NCBI RefSeq assembly: GCF_042684585.1
Contig: NZ_JBHULS010000002.1
Coordinates: 620,001 to 684,000, forward strand
Source of the DNA: Algorimicrobium sediminis
Lineage (GTDB): Bacteria; Bacteroidota; Bacteroidia; Flavobacteriales; Flavobacteriaceae
DNA: 64,000 bases
Direction of reading: 5' to 3'
Shown piece by piece: positions 50,934 through 60,638 of this stretch; within the stretch, counting starts at the first letter, position 1; each line of letters starts with the position of its first letter. Made by a program: the position numbers and the translations under genes. Below the pieces are notes generated by a model. It was not told the origin of the DNA. It did not search any database and saw only the letters and a program-made list of their open reading frames with translations.

Positions 50934-50970
50934 AAATGGGCTAATTTCGGAATAAGCGGTTAGCCCATTT
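50934..50970 (+). terminator. Terminator after the thioesterase gene
   Basis: AAATGGGCTAA (50934-50944) pairs with TTAGCCCATTT (50960-50970), 15-base loop. It differs from the AGCCTGAA-type terminator that follows the island fragments. Confidence 0.7.
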
Positions 50971-51057
50971 ACCGTTTATATAGCTTGTAAGCCTGTGCAA
51001 AACAGTAATAAAGTGCAACAACTTTTTAAAACGGATTTATTATTTAGAGTTTAAACG

Positions 51058-51065
51058 TATCTTTG
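51058..51065 (+). promoter_or_regulatory. -7 promoter box of the CDP-alcohol transferase gene
   Basis: TATCTTTG, full match to TAnnTTTG, 46 bases before the ATG. Confidence 0.5.
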
Positions 51066-51111
51066 CACCCTTATTGGTATATTCCAATGTTACATTTTTC
51101 TATGAGATTAC

Positions 51112-51879
51112 ATGTCCAAATTACCCAAAGCGCATAAATTTATCGACCTTTCAGATTATGGAAGGCCCGTAGCTCGCGTTATTGCAAACGCCCTACAAAA
51201 CACCTCTTTTACACCTGTTCACGTAACTATTTGGTTTATAATATCTGGCCTTATTGGTATTTATTGTATCCTGCAAGGTTACTACTGGTTGGCTGCATTT
51301 TTCCTGATTTTTAAATCTATTTTGGATGCCGCCGATGGCGAATTGGCACGTGTAAAACAAAAACCTTCCTACACAGGCAGGTATCTGGATTCAGTGGCAG
51401 ATATTATATTAAACGCCTTAATTTTTGTTGCCATTTGGTCTGTAAGCGGAACAAATATGTGGGTGGGTGTATTGGCTTTTCTGGGTTTGCAATTGCAAGG
51501 TACGCTTTACAATTACTACTATGTTATTTTGCGAAATAAGTTTAATGGCGATACCACCAGTCGTGTTTTTGAATACGAAACCCCTGTGGCCTTAAAAGGT
51601 GAAAAACAAAAACATGTAGATATTCTATTTCGTTTGTATAAACTGTTCTATGGCACTTTCGATAGAACCATATACGCACTAGATAAGCAAGCACAAAACT
51701 CCCATAAAGCCATGCCCAAATTTTTAATGACGAGCATTTCTACTTTTGGTTTGGGGTTTCAGTTGCTCATTATATCGGTTATGCTGGTATTGGGTTTAAA
51801 AGCCTTTATTTTGCCTTTCTTTTTAGCTTATACCCTAATGATTTTTGTTTTTATTGGTATTAGGAAGGTGTTCTACTAA
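51112..51879 (+). CDS. CDP-alcohol phosphatidyltransferase family protein
   Basis: A 255-residue polytopic membrane enzyme with five to six helices. The family signature is complete: ILDAADGELARVKQKPSYTG then RYLDSVADI, giving the D-G-x2-A-R-x8-G-x3-D-x3-D pattern that binds metal and CDP. It transfers a phospho-alcohol head group; the acceptor cannot be told from sequence. It stands alone between two intergenic regions. Confidence 0.88.
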   Translation: MSKLPKAHKFIDLSDYGRPVARVIANALQNTSFTPVHVTIWFIISGLIGIYCILQGYYWLAAFFLIFKSILDAADGELARVKQKPSYTGRYLDSVADIILNALIFVAIWSVSGTNMWVGVLAFLGLQLQGTLYNYYYVILRNKFNGDTTSRVFEYETPVALKGEKQKHVDILFRLYKLFYGTFDRTIYALDKQAQNSHKAMPKFLMTSISTFGLGFQLLIISVMLVLGLKAFILPFFLAYTLMIFVFIGIRKVFY

Positions 51880-52152
51880 AAATTTTTTGGAATGCCCATA
51901 AATACAAAGCTGCCTTAAAAAAACCTAACCCTTGCATGTAATTTGTTTCTTATCAGTGCATACGCGCAAGATATTGTTTTTACTAGTTTAAATTAAGGGT
52001 TTAAAAATTTAGTAAACTAACAAATCAATAAGGCGGTTTTATTTTATTGTTGAAAATCAATATATTACGTAGTGTTGTTTAAACTAATTAGTGGCCTTAT
52101 GTTGGTGTATTTTCGGAGAAAGTTTTCCAATAGCGCCAAGCGTTAATACGTT

Positions 52153-53154
52153 TTAATCTAATTTTTCAGTCAGTTTTTTAAACACCGTTTTTGGGTCTTT
52201 ACCTTGATATAGTATGGCATAAACGGCATCAATTATAGGTGTTTTTGTTTTGCGCTTGTTGGTTTGGTTTAGGTCGTGTGCACTTTTAGCGGCGTAATAG
52301 CCTTCGGCTACCATATTCATTTCCATTTGAGCTGATTTTACCGTGTAGCCTTTACCAATCATGTTTCCAAACATTCTATTTCTAGAAAACACGGAATAGC
52401 CCGTAACTAACAAATCGCCTAAATAAGCCGAATTATTAATATTGCGCTTCATTTTATGCATTTTCTTTATAAAACGCTTCATTTCGCGTATCGCGTTACT
52501 CATTAACACACTCTGAAAATTGTCGCCGTAGCCCAAGCCATGAGCAATACCAGCCGCTATAGCATAAATATTTTTAAGCATTACGGCGTATTCAGTACCT
52601 ATTATATCATCGCTAATCGTGGTTTTAATATAATCGCTAGAAAGATTCTTGGCAATGTCATGCGCCTTATCTGGATCTGCACACGAAATAGTGAGGTAAG
52701 ATAAACGCTCCAGAGCTACTTCTTCGGCATGGCAAGGTCCAGCTATTACGGCAATGTTTTCAAATGGAACTTGGTATATATCGTGAAAATGTTCGCCTAC
52801 CAATAGTCCAGATTCAGGAATAATACCTTTTACGGCCGAGACTATGGTTTTTTCGGAAACATTGGTTGTAAGCTTTTCGAGTTCGCCAAACATAAAGGCA
52901 GAGGGTATGGCAAATATTAAAACATCTGCGTAGGTTGCCATTTCATTAATATCGTTGCTTAATTTTAGTTGGTCTATTCTAAACTCAACCGAGCTTAAAT
53001 AACTGGGATTATGGTGTTCTTTAAGCAAATGCTCTTTGGTATAAACACTGCGCATATACCAACCAATTTCATCTAAATTTTCAGAAAGCATTTTTACAAT
53101 AGCTGTGGCCCAACTTCCAGAACCAAATACAGCATATTTTAAAGGTTTACTCAT
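52153..53154 (-). CDS. gpsA: Glycerol-3-phosphate dehydrogenase [NAD(P)+]
   Basis: A 333-residue cytoplasmic enzyme making sn-glycerol 3-phosphate for lipid synthesis. The N-terminal dinucleotide fold has GSGSWATAIVKMLSEN, the middle has AGPCHAEEVALERLSYLTIS, and the C-terminal helical domain has EYAVMLKNIYAIAAGIAHGL with the catalytic lysine. Length is normal. A TACTTTTG box lies upstream. Confidence 0.95.
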   Translation of the reverse strand: MSKPLKYAVFGSGSWATAIVKMLSENLDEIGWYMRSVYTKEHLLKEHHNPSYLSSVEFRIDQLKLSNDINEMATYADVLIFAIPSAFMFGELEKLTTNVSEKTIVSAVKGIIPESGLLVGEHFHDIYQVPFENIAVIAGPCHAEEVALERLSYLTISCADPDKAHDIAKNLSSDYIKTTISDDIIGTEYAVMLKNIYAIAAGIAHGLGYGDNFQSVLMSNAIREMKRFIKKMHKMKRNINNSAYLGDLLVTGYSVFSRNRMFGNMIGKGYTVKSAQMEMNMVAEGYYAAKSAHDLNQTNKRKTKTPIIDAVYAILYQGKDPKTVFKKLTEKLD

Positions 53155-53177
53155 AATATTAATATACTTTAATATGC

Positions 53178-53185
53178 CAAAAGTA
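53178..53185 (-). promoter_or_regulatory. -7 promoter box of gpsA
   Basis: Minus-strand TACTTTTG, match to TAnnTTTG, 23 bases before the gpsA ATG. Confidence 0.5.
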
Positions 53186-53283
53186 CATAAAATATTGGGC
53201 TTTATCTGTATTCTGTATAAGTGCTTTTTGGTTTTGGCACGTGTTTTGAAAACATAAAAACCAGAACCTTAAAATTGGGGCTT

Positions 53284-54231
53284 ATGAAAACTATAAAACT
53301 ATTTTTTGCATTTGTGGTAGTAACCACGCTTTTTACAGCCTGTTATACAGAGGAGATTATAGTGGACCCCTACGCACCAGGTCCTGAACCAGGCATAACG
53401 CTAAACCAGTTGTTAAATCGCTACGAATTGTGGTATGTAGATATTAATCAGACTATAGGTTATGGGCAAACGCCTTTTTTGCAAATAGCCTTTACCTTAT
53501 CGTTTAGAAACGGAAACCTGTTTGCTAATAACAATTTGGTTGGTTTTGGTAGTCAGGGTAATGGTTTTGGTATTCAAACAGGTACTTACAATGCCTATAA
53601 TTCTATTTTGGATGTTTACCATATTGTGGATGGCTACCAAACTTTTGATGTTTACCAAATAAACAATAACACCATTGAATTGTATAATCCGTATAACGAC
53701 ACATCGTACTTTTTAAGAGGTTACCAGCGTAGTAATTTTGATTACAACTATGTTTTTTACGATAATATCCATTACTTTTTACAGGAATACAAAGCTTGGG
53801 AAAAAACCTACACGAGCCCAATTGGTGTTCCAAATCCTTTTGATGCCGAAAATTATTTGCAGTTTTTAGCGGGCGGAAATGACTCGGAATTTAGAAGTTC
53901 GCAAGATACCCAAATAGCTAATCCCGATGCTATTTTTTGGGATTACACAGGCCTATACAATGTGCAGGACGTGATAGGGAATAGGTATTTAAAAACACTT
54001 ACCTTAAATTACGATTATGTTGCGAATGAGTTTTTTGAACTCCGTGTGTTAAACGATGCCAAAATTGCCTTGTACCAGCCTGCAACTGGTTCACACTACG
54101 AATTTTCAGGACGTGGGTATATTCAATTTTTGAAGCATGCAGATGGCAAACAAACTACGGTTTTAAAAACACGAAAGTTTAAGGGGCAAAAAAAAGAAAA
54201 TCCGCGTGAACCCCAGCGAGATTTTTTGTAA
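53284..54231 (+). CDS. Hypothetical lipoprotein
   Basis: A 315-residue lipoprotein: signal with lipobox VTTLFTAC at about residues 12-19, then a beta-rich domain with many Asn, Tyr and Phe (NGNLFANNNLVGFGSQGNGF), and a basic C-terminal tail (KGQKKENPREPQ). The ATG at 53284 is chosen because it gives a proper lipoprotein signal; a longer frame starts at 53221. I recall conserved flavobacterial proteins of this type beside gpsA, but I know no function for them. Confidence 0.75.
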   Translation: MKTIKLFFAFVVVTTLFTACYTEEIIVDPYAPGPEPGITLNQLLNRYELWYVDINQTIGYGQTPFLQIAFTLSFRNGNLFANNNLVGFGSQGNGFGIQTGTYNAYNSILDVYHIVDGYQTFDVYQINNNTIELYNPYNDTSYFLRGYQRSNFDYNYVFYDNIHYFLQEYKAWEKTYTSPIGVPNPFDAENYLQFLAGGNDSEFRSSQDTQIANPDAIFWDYTGLYNVQDVIGNRYLKTLTLNYDYVANEFFELRVLNDAKIALYQPATGSHYEFSGRGYIQFLKHADGKQTTVLKTRKFKGQKKENPREPQRDFL

Positions 54232-54271
54232 GGCTACCTTAACCCAGTACAAACATTTTTAAATTTCCCTG

Positions 54272-54694
54272 TTATAACGTGTTTTTGTTGGCTAGTTGTG
54301 CCTGTAAAGTGGTTATAAATGCTTTAAAATTGTTCAAGGACTCTGGTGTCATATACCGTCCTTTAACCCGAAGTTTTTTGTGACTTGTGTAAATGGTATA
54401 CTCGTCGGTAAATTTTTTAATTTCAGTGATATTCTGAATGTTTATTTTGGTGCCAAAAAGGGCATTTTCTATTATGTAATGTGGTGTTACAGTAAGGTAG
54501 TGTTTGTTTAAATTCCAAAGCGCTTCGGCAAAATAAAACACACCAACAATTAGGTATATAATTTGAGTCCAAAATGGCCGGGTTTCTCCTGAAACATTAT
54601 AGCCTACCAATACCAATAGTAGCGCACCAAAAACCAATTTAAGTAGCTGTCGGTTTGTTTTAAACCTATATATTTGGTTTGTAGTGCGCATCAA
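54272..54694 (-). CDS. Hypothetical membrane protein
   Basis: A 140-residue protein with two transmembrane helices (about 18-36 and 44-62) and a C-terminal PH-like cytoplasmic part (KHYLTVTPHYIIENALFGTK then INIQNITEIKKF). This resembles small bacterial PH-domain membrane proteins. It starts 30 bases after the SDR gene on the same strand. No name can be given. Confidence 0.65.
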   Translation of the reverse strand: MMRTTNQIYRFKTNRQLLKLVFGALLLVLVGYNVSGETRPFWTQIIYLIVGVFYFAEALWNLNKHYLTVTPHYIIENALFGTKINIQNITEIKKFTDEYTIYTSHKKLRVKGRYMTPESLNNFKAFITTLQAQLANKNTL

Positions 54695-54723
54695 AGCGTT
54701 TATTTTTTAGCGTGTAATATAAG

Positions 54724-55680
54724 CTATTCCTGGTTTGCTTTTTCGGCTAAATTTGTAAGCATACTCTGGGTAATAGCATCTAATGAAAAGCGGTGCTCCC
54801 AGTTCCAATCTTTACGTGCTTCGCTATCATTAATAGACGATGGCCAAGAATCGGCAATGGCCTGTCTAAAATCTGGTTTGTAGCTAATACTAAAATCGGG
54901 CAACTCTTTTTTAATGGAGGCTACCATATCTTTAGGGGTAAAACTAATGGCGGCTAAATTATACGAGGAGCGTATTTTAATGGCTTCTGCAGGTGCCTCC
55001 ATAATCTGAACAGTCGCATTTATGGCGTCGTCCATATACATCATGGGTAATGCGGTGTTTTCAGATAAAAAACATTCGTAGGCGTTTTGGGCTAAAGCTT
55101 GGTGGTATATATCCACAGCATAATCTGTAGTGCCGCCGCCAGGAGGTGTTTTCCAACTAATAATACCTGGATATCTTATACTTCTTACATCCACACCGTA
55201 TTTGTTATGGTAGTATTCGCACCAACGCTCGCCCACTTGTTTGGTAATACCGTAAACAGTAGTTGGTTCCATAATGGTGTATTGAGGCGTATTGGTTTTA
55301 GGTGTTGTAGGTCCAAAAACGGCAATACTAGATGGCCAGAAAACTTTTTTAATTTGTCCGTTTTTTGCCAAATCCAATACGTTAAAAAGGGTGCTCATGT
55401 TTAAGTCCCAAGCTTTCATTGGAAATTTTTCGCCGGTAGCACTTAACATAGCAGCCATAAGGTACACTGTGTTTATGCTGTATTTTTCTATACACACTTT
55501 TAGGCTGGTGGTATCTTGCGCATCTAAAATTTCAAAAAGTCCGGAGTTAACAAGCTCTAAATTTCCATAGTTAATATCGCTGGCTATAACAGCATCTTTG
55601 CCATGTATGTCGCGTAACTTATAGGTAAGTTCAGAGCCAATTTGACCACAGGCACCAATTATTAAAATTTTAGGTTTCAT
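54724..55680 (-). CDS. NAD-dependent epimerase/L-threonine 3-dehydrogenase-type SDR
   Basis: A 318-residue extended short-chain dehydrogenase. NAD motif ILIIGACGQIGSELTYKLRD, active-site serine region VFWPSSIAVFGP and YxxxK in TVYGITKQVGERWCEYY. The segment TPPGGGTTDYAVDIYHQAL and the length match the SDR-type L-threonine 3-dehydrogenase, which oxidises threonine to 2-amino-3-ketobutyrate. The closest alternative is a UDP-sugar epimerase, less likely from the C-terminal part. Confidence 0.85.
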   Translation of the reverse strand: MKPKILIIGACGQIGSELTYKLRDIHGKDAVIASDINYGNLELVNSGLFEILDAQDTTSLKVCIEKYSINTVYLMAAMLSATGEKFPMKAWDLNMSTLFNVLDLAKNGQIKKVFWPSSIAVFGPTTPKTNTPQYTIMEPTTVYGITKQVGERWCEYYHNKYGVDVRSIRYPGIISWKTPPGGGTTDYAVDIYHQALAQNAYECFLSENTALPMMYMDDAINATVQIMEAPAEAIKIRSSYNLAAISFTPKDMVASIKKELPDFSISYKPDFRQAIADSWPSSINDSEARKDWNWEHRFSLDAITQSMLTNLAEKANQE

Positions 55681-55703
55681 ATAGGACGTTTTAAAAAATT
55701 GTT

Positions 55704-55711
55704 CAAAAATA
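55704..55711 (-). promoter_or_regulatory. -7 promoter box of the SDR gene
   Basis: Minus-strand TATTTTTG, match to TAnnTTTG, 23 bases before the ATG. Confidence 0.4.
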
Positions 55712-55806
55712 ACAAGAATTTAGCGACGAAATGGTAATTTTAACGGAAAATAATAACAGGAAAAGAAACGGCTATCAATAGTGGTTTTAAAAACCAAAGA
55801 ATACAA

Positions 55807-55814
55807 TATCTTTG
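55807..55814 (+). promoter_or_regulatory. -7 promoter box of the lipoprotein gene at 55836
   Basis: TATCTTTG, full match to TAnnTTTG, 21 bases before the ATG at 55836. The position supports that start over the longer frame from 55812. Confidence 0.6.
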
Positions 55815-55835
55815 TCCTTTACTGAAATTTTATTT

Positions 55836-56348
55836 ATGAAAATTAGTTACTTTTTATTGGTACTATGTATGGTTTCTTGTACCGATTTGCCGACCGAAAA
55901 AACCACGGAACCAACAGAAGTTGCCACGCCCGATTTGGTTAGCAAAGCAGATATAGCAGCCTTAAAATACGTAGGTTTTACAGCGGACAACAAAGTGCAA
56001 CAAGCCATTGCAAATTGGACTAAATACAAAGAACTACAGTCTATTATTACCGACGTAAAAATGGGCAATTTATCGTTTTTTAAGTCTAACCAAGAAATAC
56101 TAGCCACTTTAAATGCCGAGGTAAAAAGCACCATCCCGGCAACAATTAATTCGCCGTTTGTAATGGCGCGCCTTATAGCCCTAGAAACTAAAATGTTTAA
56201 ATTGGAAAGCGAAATGAATTTAGCCAATCCATCTAAAGCCCGCATTTTAGCATCGGTTAAAGAGCTGTTAGAAGCGTTTTCAAACTTAAATCTTCAAATG
56301 AATAAACAAATAGAAAAGGAATCGCAGCGTATTCAAAAACCATCTTAA
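55836..56348 (+). CDS. Hypothetical lipoprotein
   Basis: A 170-residue lipoprotein: signal MKISYFLLVLCMVSC with lipid Cys15, a Thr/Glu-rich spacer, then an all-alpha coiled-coil-like domain (long heptad-type stretches near 75-160). The frame can be extended to 55812, but that would overlap the promoter box. Not recognised. It stands alone between the SDR gene and the M13 peptidase. Confidence 0.7.
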   Translation: MKISYFLLVLCMVSCTDLPTEKTTEPTEVATPDLVSKADIAALKYVGFTADNKVQQAIANWTKYKELQSIITDVKMGNLSFFKSNQEILATLNAEVKSTIPATINSPFVMARLIALETKMFKLESEMNLANPSKARILASVKELLEAFSNLNLQMNKQIEKESQRIQKPS

Positions 56349-56592
56349 AATTTCCCAACTGCTTTTTGGTGCTTGTAGTTTTAAAACTGCTGTGTTTTCT
56401 AGATAGCTTTTAACAAAAAAGGCCTAAAAACGCCTCATTTAAGTTAAAGCGGTAAAAATAAAACCGCTTAAAAGTGCACTTTTTACCACAAGCTAATGAG
56501 CTAATTTATTAATATTTTGTTAATATCTGTTTGTTTGTATTTTCTAAAATTGAAATAGCAGTAAATTGTGTTCATAAATAAACACAAAACAT

Positions 56593-58692
56593 ATGAATGC
56601 AAACTTCAAAAGAGCCTCATTATTAAGCACGGCCGCCTTTGTTGGCTTAATGGCTTGTAAAAATGAGGCTAAAGAGGAGACGGCTTTAGTTGCCGATACC
56701 GCTGTTCCAGGCATAAATTTGGAATACATGGATACCTCTGTAAAACCTAACGACAATTTTTTTACCTACGTAAATGGGTCCTGGTTAAAAACAACGCAAA
56801 TTCCAGACGACCAGACAACTTGGGGAAGCTTTAACGAGCTACGTAAAAAAACCGATGCCGATGCATTGCGTATTTTAGAAGCAGCACTACCAAACGCAAC
56901 GGGTGCCGATAAAATTGAAGTTTTACCAGGTTCCGATCAGGAAAAAGCTGTGTTTTTGTACCAAACCATTATGGACACTATTGGCCGTAACGAGCAAGGT
57001 TTGGCGCCAATTAAACCACATTTAGCTAAAATAGACGCTATTAAAAATATAGAAGACTTGCAGCGTTACATGATAGAAATGACGCCTATTGGTGGTGGCG
57101 GATTATACGGTTTTGGCGTAGGTTCCGATCCAAAAGATAGTAACAGACATGTAGGGTATTTAGGCGGTGGAAGCACCGGTTTACCAGATAGAGATTATTA
57201 TGTGAAAGATGACGCCGACTCCAAGGAAAAGCGCGAAAAATACGTGGCTCACATAGCCAGAATGTTGCAGTATCTGGACTATACAGAAGCCGATGCCTTG
57301 GCTGAAGCACAACAAATTTTAGCCTTTGAAACCCGTTTAGCGGAAGCTAAAATGGATAAGGTAGACAGACGCGACGCCAGAAAACGCTACAATCCGCGGT
57401 CTATAGATGCGGTTCAAGAAATGGTGCCAGCCGTAAATTGGCGAAACTTTTTATCTGGTATTGGGGTAAAAGAAATTGATACTGTTATTATAGGCGATTT
57501 AAATTATTTTACACGTTTACAAGCTGTTTTAGCCGAAGGCAATGTAAACGATTGGAAAGCCTATTTGCGCTGGCACGTGTTTAACGATGCCGCTAGCAGG
57601 TTAAGCACCGAACTAGAAACAGCCAACTGGGAGTTTTATGGTCGTGAATTAAACGGAGCCAAAAAACAACGCCCAAGAAACGAGCGTGCTTTAGCTACTA
57701 TAAACGGTACCGTAGGAGAAGCTTTAGGGAAACTATATGTTGAAAAAATGTTCCCACCAGAAGCCAAAGAAAAAGCTACTAAAATGATTGATAATGTGAT
57801 TCTAGCTTTCGAAAAACGCATTACTAATTTAGATTGGATGAGTCCGGAAACGAAAGAGAAAGCAATAGAAAAACTAAAGGCCACTTCTGTTAAAATAGCC
57901 TACCCAGATACTTGGAAAGATTATAGCTCGTTGGAAATTAAAAGCCTAGCCGATGGTGGTTCATACTTGCAAAATGCGCTTAATGTACGTGCCTGGAATT
58001 TTAATAAAGATGTAGCAGATTTATCGAAGCCGGTAGATAAAAGCGAATGGTTTATGGCGCCGCAAATTGTAAACGCTTATTTTAATCCAGCTTATAACGA
58101 AATTGTGTTTCCAGCCGCTATTTTACAGCCACCTTTTTATAATTACAAAGCAGACGATGCTGTAAACTACGGTGGTATAGGTGCTGTTATTGGACATGAA
58201 ATTTCGCATAGTTTCGACGATTCTGGATCGCGTTACGATAAAGAAGGAAACCTTAATAACTGGTGGACAGATGCCGATTTAAAGCAATTTGAAACTTTAG
58301 GTAACCAGTTGGCAGAGCAGTATGCTGCCATTGAAGTCTTGCCAGACGTGTTTATTAACGGGAAATTTACCCTAGGCGAAAATATTGGCGATTTAGGTGG
58401 TGTGTTAGCAGCTTACGATGCATTACAACTAAATTACGAGGCAAACGGTAGGCCAGAGCCTATTGATGGGTTTACCCCAGAACAGCGCTTTTTTATGAGC
58501 TGGGCCACGGTATGGCGTACTAAAATGCGTGACGATGCGCTAAAAACAAAAATTAAAACAGATCCGCATGCGCCTGGAATGACGCGTGCTGTGCAACCAC
58601 TATTAAATATTGACGCCTTTTATGAAGCTTTTAATATTAAGGAAGGTGACAGCATGTATATTGCTCCAGAAAACCGCGTTAGAATTTGGTAA
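56593..58692 (+). CDS. M13 family metallopeptidase (neprilysin-like lipoprotein)
   Basis: A 699-residue zinc endopeptidase. Lipoprotein signal with Cys at the lipobox GLMAC, then the N-terminal helical half and the catalytic half with GAVIGHEISHSFDDSGSRYD (HExxH) and the third zinc-ligand motif GENIGDLGGVLAAYDAL. The C-terminal region ends with the CxxW-lacking variant YIAPENRVRIW, as in bacterial PepO-type enzymes. It is probably anchored on a membrane, cutting small peptides. A terminator follows. Confidence 0.95.
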   Translation: MNANFKRASLLSTAAFVGLMACKNEAKEETALVADTAVPGINLEYMDTSVKPNDNFFTYVNGSWLKTTQIPDDQTTWGSFNELRKKTDADALRILEAALPNATGADKIEVLPGSDQEKAVFLYQTIMDTIGRNEQGLAPIKPHLAKIDAIKNIEDLQRYMIEMTPIGGGGLYGFGVGSDPKDSNRHVGYLGGGSTGLPDRDYYVKDDADSKEKREKYVAHIARMLQYLDYTEADALAEAQQILAFETRLAEAKMDKVDRRDARKRYNPRSIDAVQEMVPAVNWRNFLSGIGVKEIDTVIIGDLNYFTRLQAVLAEGNVNDWKAYLRWHVFNDAASRLSTELETANWEFYGRELNGAKKQRPRNERALATINGTVGEALGKLYVEKMFPPEAKEKATKMIDNVILAFEKRITNLDWMSPETKEKAIEKLKATSVKIAYPDTWKDYSSLEIKSLADGGSYLQNALNVRAWNFNKDVADLSKPVDKSEWFMAPQIVNAYFNPAYNEIVFPAAILQPPFYNYKADDAVNYGGIGAVIGHEISHSFDDSGSRYDKEGNLNNWWTDADLKQFETLGNQLAEQYAAIEVLPDVFINGKFTLGENIGDLGGVLAAYDALQLNYEANGRPEPIDGFTPEQRFFMSWATVWRTKMRDDALKTKIKTDPHAPGMTRAVQPLLNIDAFYEAFNIKEGDSMYIAPENRVRIW

Positions 58693-58722
58693 GCCTATTT
58701 TGTAAATAAAATTAGTAAAACA

Positions 58723-58754
58723 AAAAAAGCAGCTCTGTTACGGGCTGCTTTTTT
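58723..58754. terminator. Terminator between the M13 and TPR genes
   Basis: AAAAAAGCAGC (58723-58733) pairs with GCTGCTTTTTT (58744-58754), 10-base loop, for convergent genes. Confidence 0.85.
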
Positions 58755-58771
58755 TGTTGTTGTTTGTGTGT

Positions 58772-59479
58772 TTATTCTTTCGGAGTTTTTTGTTCTTGCT
58801 GCTGATTTAATAACGCGTTTTTACTTAACTTGGCTAAATTAAAATTAGGAGATTGCTGTATGGCGTCTTCCAAAATGGCTATCGCGGCATTTATATTAGT
58901 TGCCTTATTTTCGTTAAATGTTGCCAAAGCTTTTAAGTATAAAAACCCCGATTTTAAAGCCACTTGGTAAGGCTGCTGACTTTCGTAATACATTTTTCCC
59001 ATAGCAGGCTTCACGTTTTCCAAACCATAGGTAATATAGGTATTGGCGTTTTCTAAATTGCCAGTTTGCAAATAAAGTTCTGCCAGTTCGTAAGCAATAC
59101 TAGGGTCTGGAGTGCGTGCAAATAATTCTTCAAAATGAACTAAAGCCCGGTTGGTTTCATTAATAGCCTTCAAGGAAATGGCTTTTACCTCTACGGCAAT
59201 ATCAGAATCCGAAGTGTTTGGCTCTATACCAATGGTGTTTAAAGCTTGTACGTGTTTGCCTTCACTCATGTATACCATGGCTAATGTGTCTTTATAAGCT
59301 TGTGCTTGTTTGGGCGCTAAAACAACTAAATGCGTTAACCCGTTAATAATACCATCGGAGTCGCCTTGTACTTTCATTTGCTTATAATAGGCACGATAAT
59401 GATCTAATAAATGGGTGTTAGTTTGTGCTTGTCCTAAAAAAGCTACTGTACAAAGTGCTGCTACTAATAATTTCTTCAT
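58772..59479 (-). CDS. Hypothetical exported TPR-like protein
   Basis: A 235-residue protein with a signal peptide (about 1-18, ending FLGQAQ) and several helix-turn-helix repeats resembling tetratricopeptide repeats (for instance AYELAELYLQTGNLENANTY, and AIAILEDAIQQSPNFNLAKL). It probably acts as a periplasmic scaffold. The repeats are degenerate and no family could be assigned. Confidence 0.75.
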   Translation of the reverse strand: MKKLLVAALCTVAFLGQAQTNTHLLDHYRAYYKQMKVQGDSDGIINGLTHLVVLAPKQAQAYKDTLAMVYMSEGKHVQALNTIGIEPNTSDSDIAVEVKAISLKAINETNRALVHFEELFARTPDPSIAYELAELYLQTGNLENANTYITYGLENVKPAMGKMYYESQQPYQVALKSGFLYLKALATFNENKATNINAAIAILEDAIQQSPNFNLAKLSKNALLNQQQEQKTPKE

Positions 59480-59717
59480 ATGTAAAAACGCATTTTAAAG
59501 GTCAAATCTAAAAAAAATTAAGAACCAATACCTTAAAATACTGCTAATTATTTAGTAACCAAGGTGGGTTGTGTGGTGGCAACAATGTAAGTAAGGTAAT
59601 TTCTGTTGGTTATTCCGTGCTGGTTTGGCTTTATGCGCTTTCTCGTGAAGCAGGAAGTAGCCTTTTAGGAAATATCAGCTTAATTGTGTATATTCAAATA
59701 TCTAAATACTTAATAAT

Positions 59718-60185
59718 ATGGGAATTAAAAACTTTCAAGGTGCGCGGAAGCAACAAAATAAAGGCTCCGAACCAGTTATGCTACGTGTGCGCGATTATAT
59801 GAGCCAAAATTTAATAACGTTTACACCAGAACAGCGTATAGATGAGGTAATACATGTGTTAATAACCAATAAAATATCTGGAGGCCCGGTTGTAAATGCC
59901 AAAAATGAATTAATTGGTATTATTTCTGAAGGCGACTGTTTAAAACAAGTAACCGAGAGTCATTACTACAACATGCCTATAGAACAGGATATTGTAGAAA
60001 ACCGCATGGTAAAAGGCGTGGAAACTATAGATGGTAATTTAGATATTTTTGAAGCGGCTAAACAGTTTTTAAACTCAAAAATAAGACGCTTTCCTATTGT
60101 AGAAGATGGCAAATTAATTGGGCAAATTAGTCAGAAAGATATTTTAAAAGCAGCCTTAAACTTAAAAGGGCATAATTGGAAATAA
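59718..60185 (+). CDS. CBS-domain protein
   Basis: A 155-residue soluble protein made of one CBS pair: VRDYMSQNLITFTPEQRIDE ... and the second repeat with FPIVEDGKLIGQISQKDILK. The N-terminal 25 residues are basic and polar. CBS pairs bind adenosine nucleotides; such stand-alone proteins are regulators of unknown partners. Not in an operon with its neighbours. Confidence 0.85.
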   Translation: MGIKNFQGARKQQNKGSEPVMLRVRDYMSQNLITFTPEQRIDEVIHVLITNKISGGPVVNAKNELIGIISEGDCLKQVTESHYYNMPIEQDIVENRMVKGVETIDGNLDIFEAAKQFLNSKIRRFPIVEDGKLIGQISQKDILKAALNLKGHNWK

Positions 60186-60189
60186 CGCT

Positions 60190-60540
60190 CTAAAGTTCTC
60201 TTTTTACCAAGGCATAATAGTCGTTTTCTAGGGGCAAATAACCTTGGTCGTACACAAAATAATATACAGTACCTGCTTTGGTGGTATAAATACTGGTAAT
60301 ATAATTAAAATCGAATCCTTTTTCTATTAATCTGGCGCGGGATGTTTTGGTTTTTTGCTCCGGATTAAGCGCCTCTAAAATTCGGTAATTTTTACGCAAC
60401 CGGTTGTTTGTGTTCCGTATTAGGTTTCTAGAATCTTTATTTATGCTGTTGTTATGGGCGTTTCTGCACGAATCGCTGCAAAATTTTTTATCAATTCTAC
60501 CAACAATTTTTGCACCACATTCTGGACATTGTTTTTGCAT
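60190..60540 (-). CDS. Small zinc-ribbon protein, function unknown
   Basis: A 116-residue protein with an N-terminal zinc ribbon (CPECGAKIVGRIDKKFCSDSC, cysteines at 5, 8, 21 and 25), then a helix and a C-terminal beta region (GTVYYFVYDQGYLPL). It resembles flavobacterial hypothetical proteins with this ribbon. Convergent with the CBS gene by five bases. No role is known to me. Confidence 0.75.
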   Translation of the reverse strand: MQKQCPECGAKIVGRIDKKFCSDSCRNAHNNSINKDSRNLIRNTNNRLRKNYRILEALNPEQKTKTSRARLIEKGFDFNYITSIYTTKAGTVYYFVYDQGYLPLENDYYALVKREL

Positions 60541-60638
60541 GCTTCAATTAATTTTTAGCTTGTTACACACTGGTCTGTTTGGTGTACAGGTAGTTTAGGA
60601 GATCTTTGTAAAGATATAAATAATTAATTTATAAATGA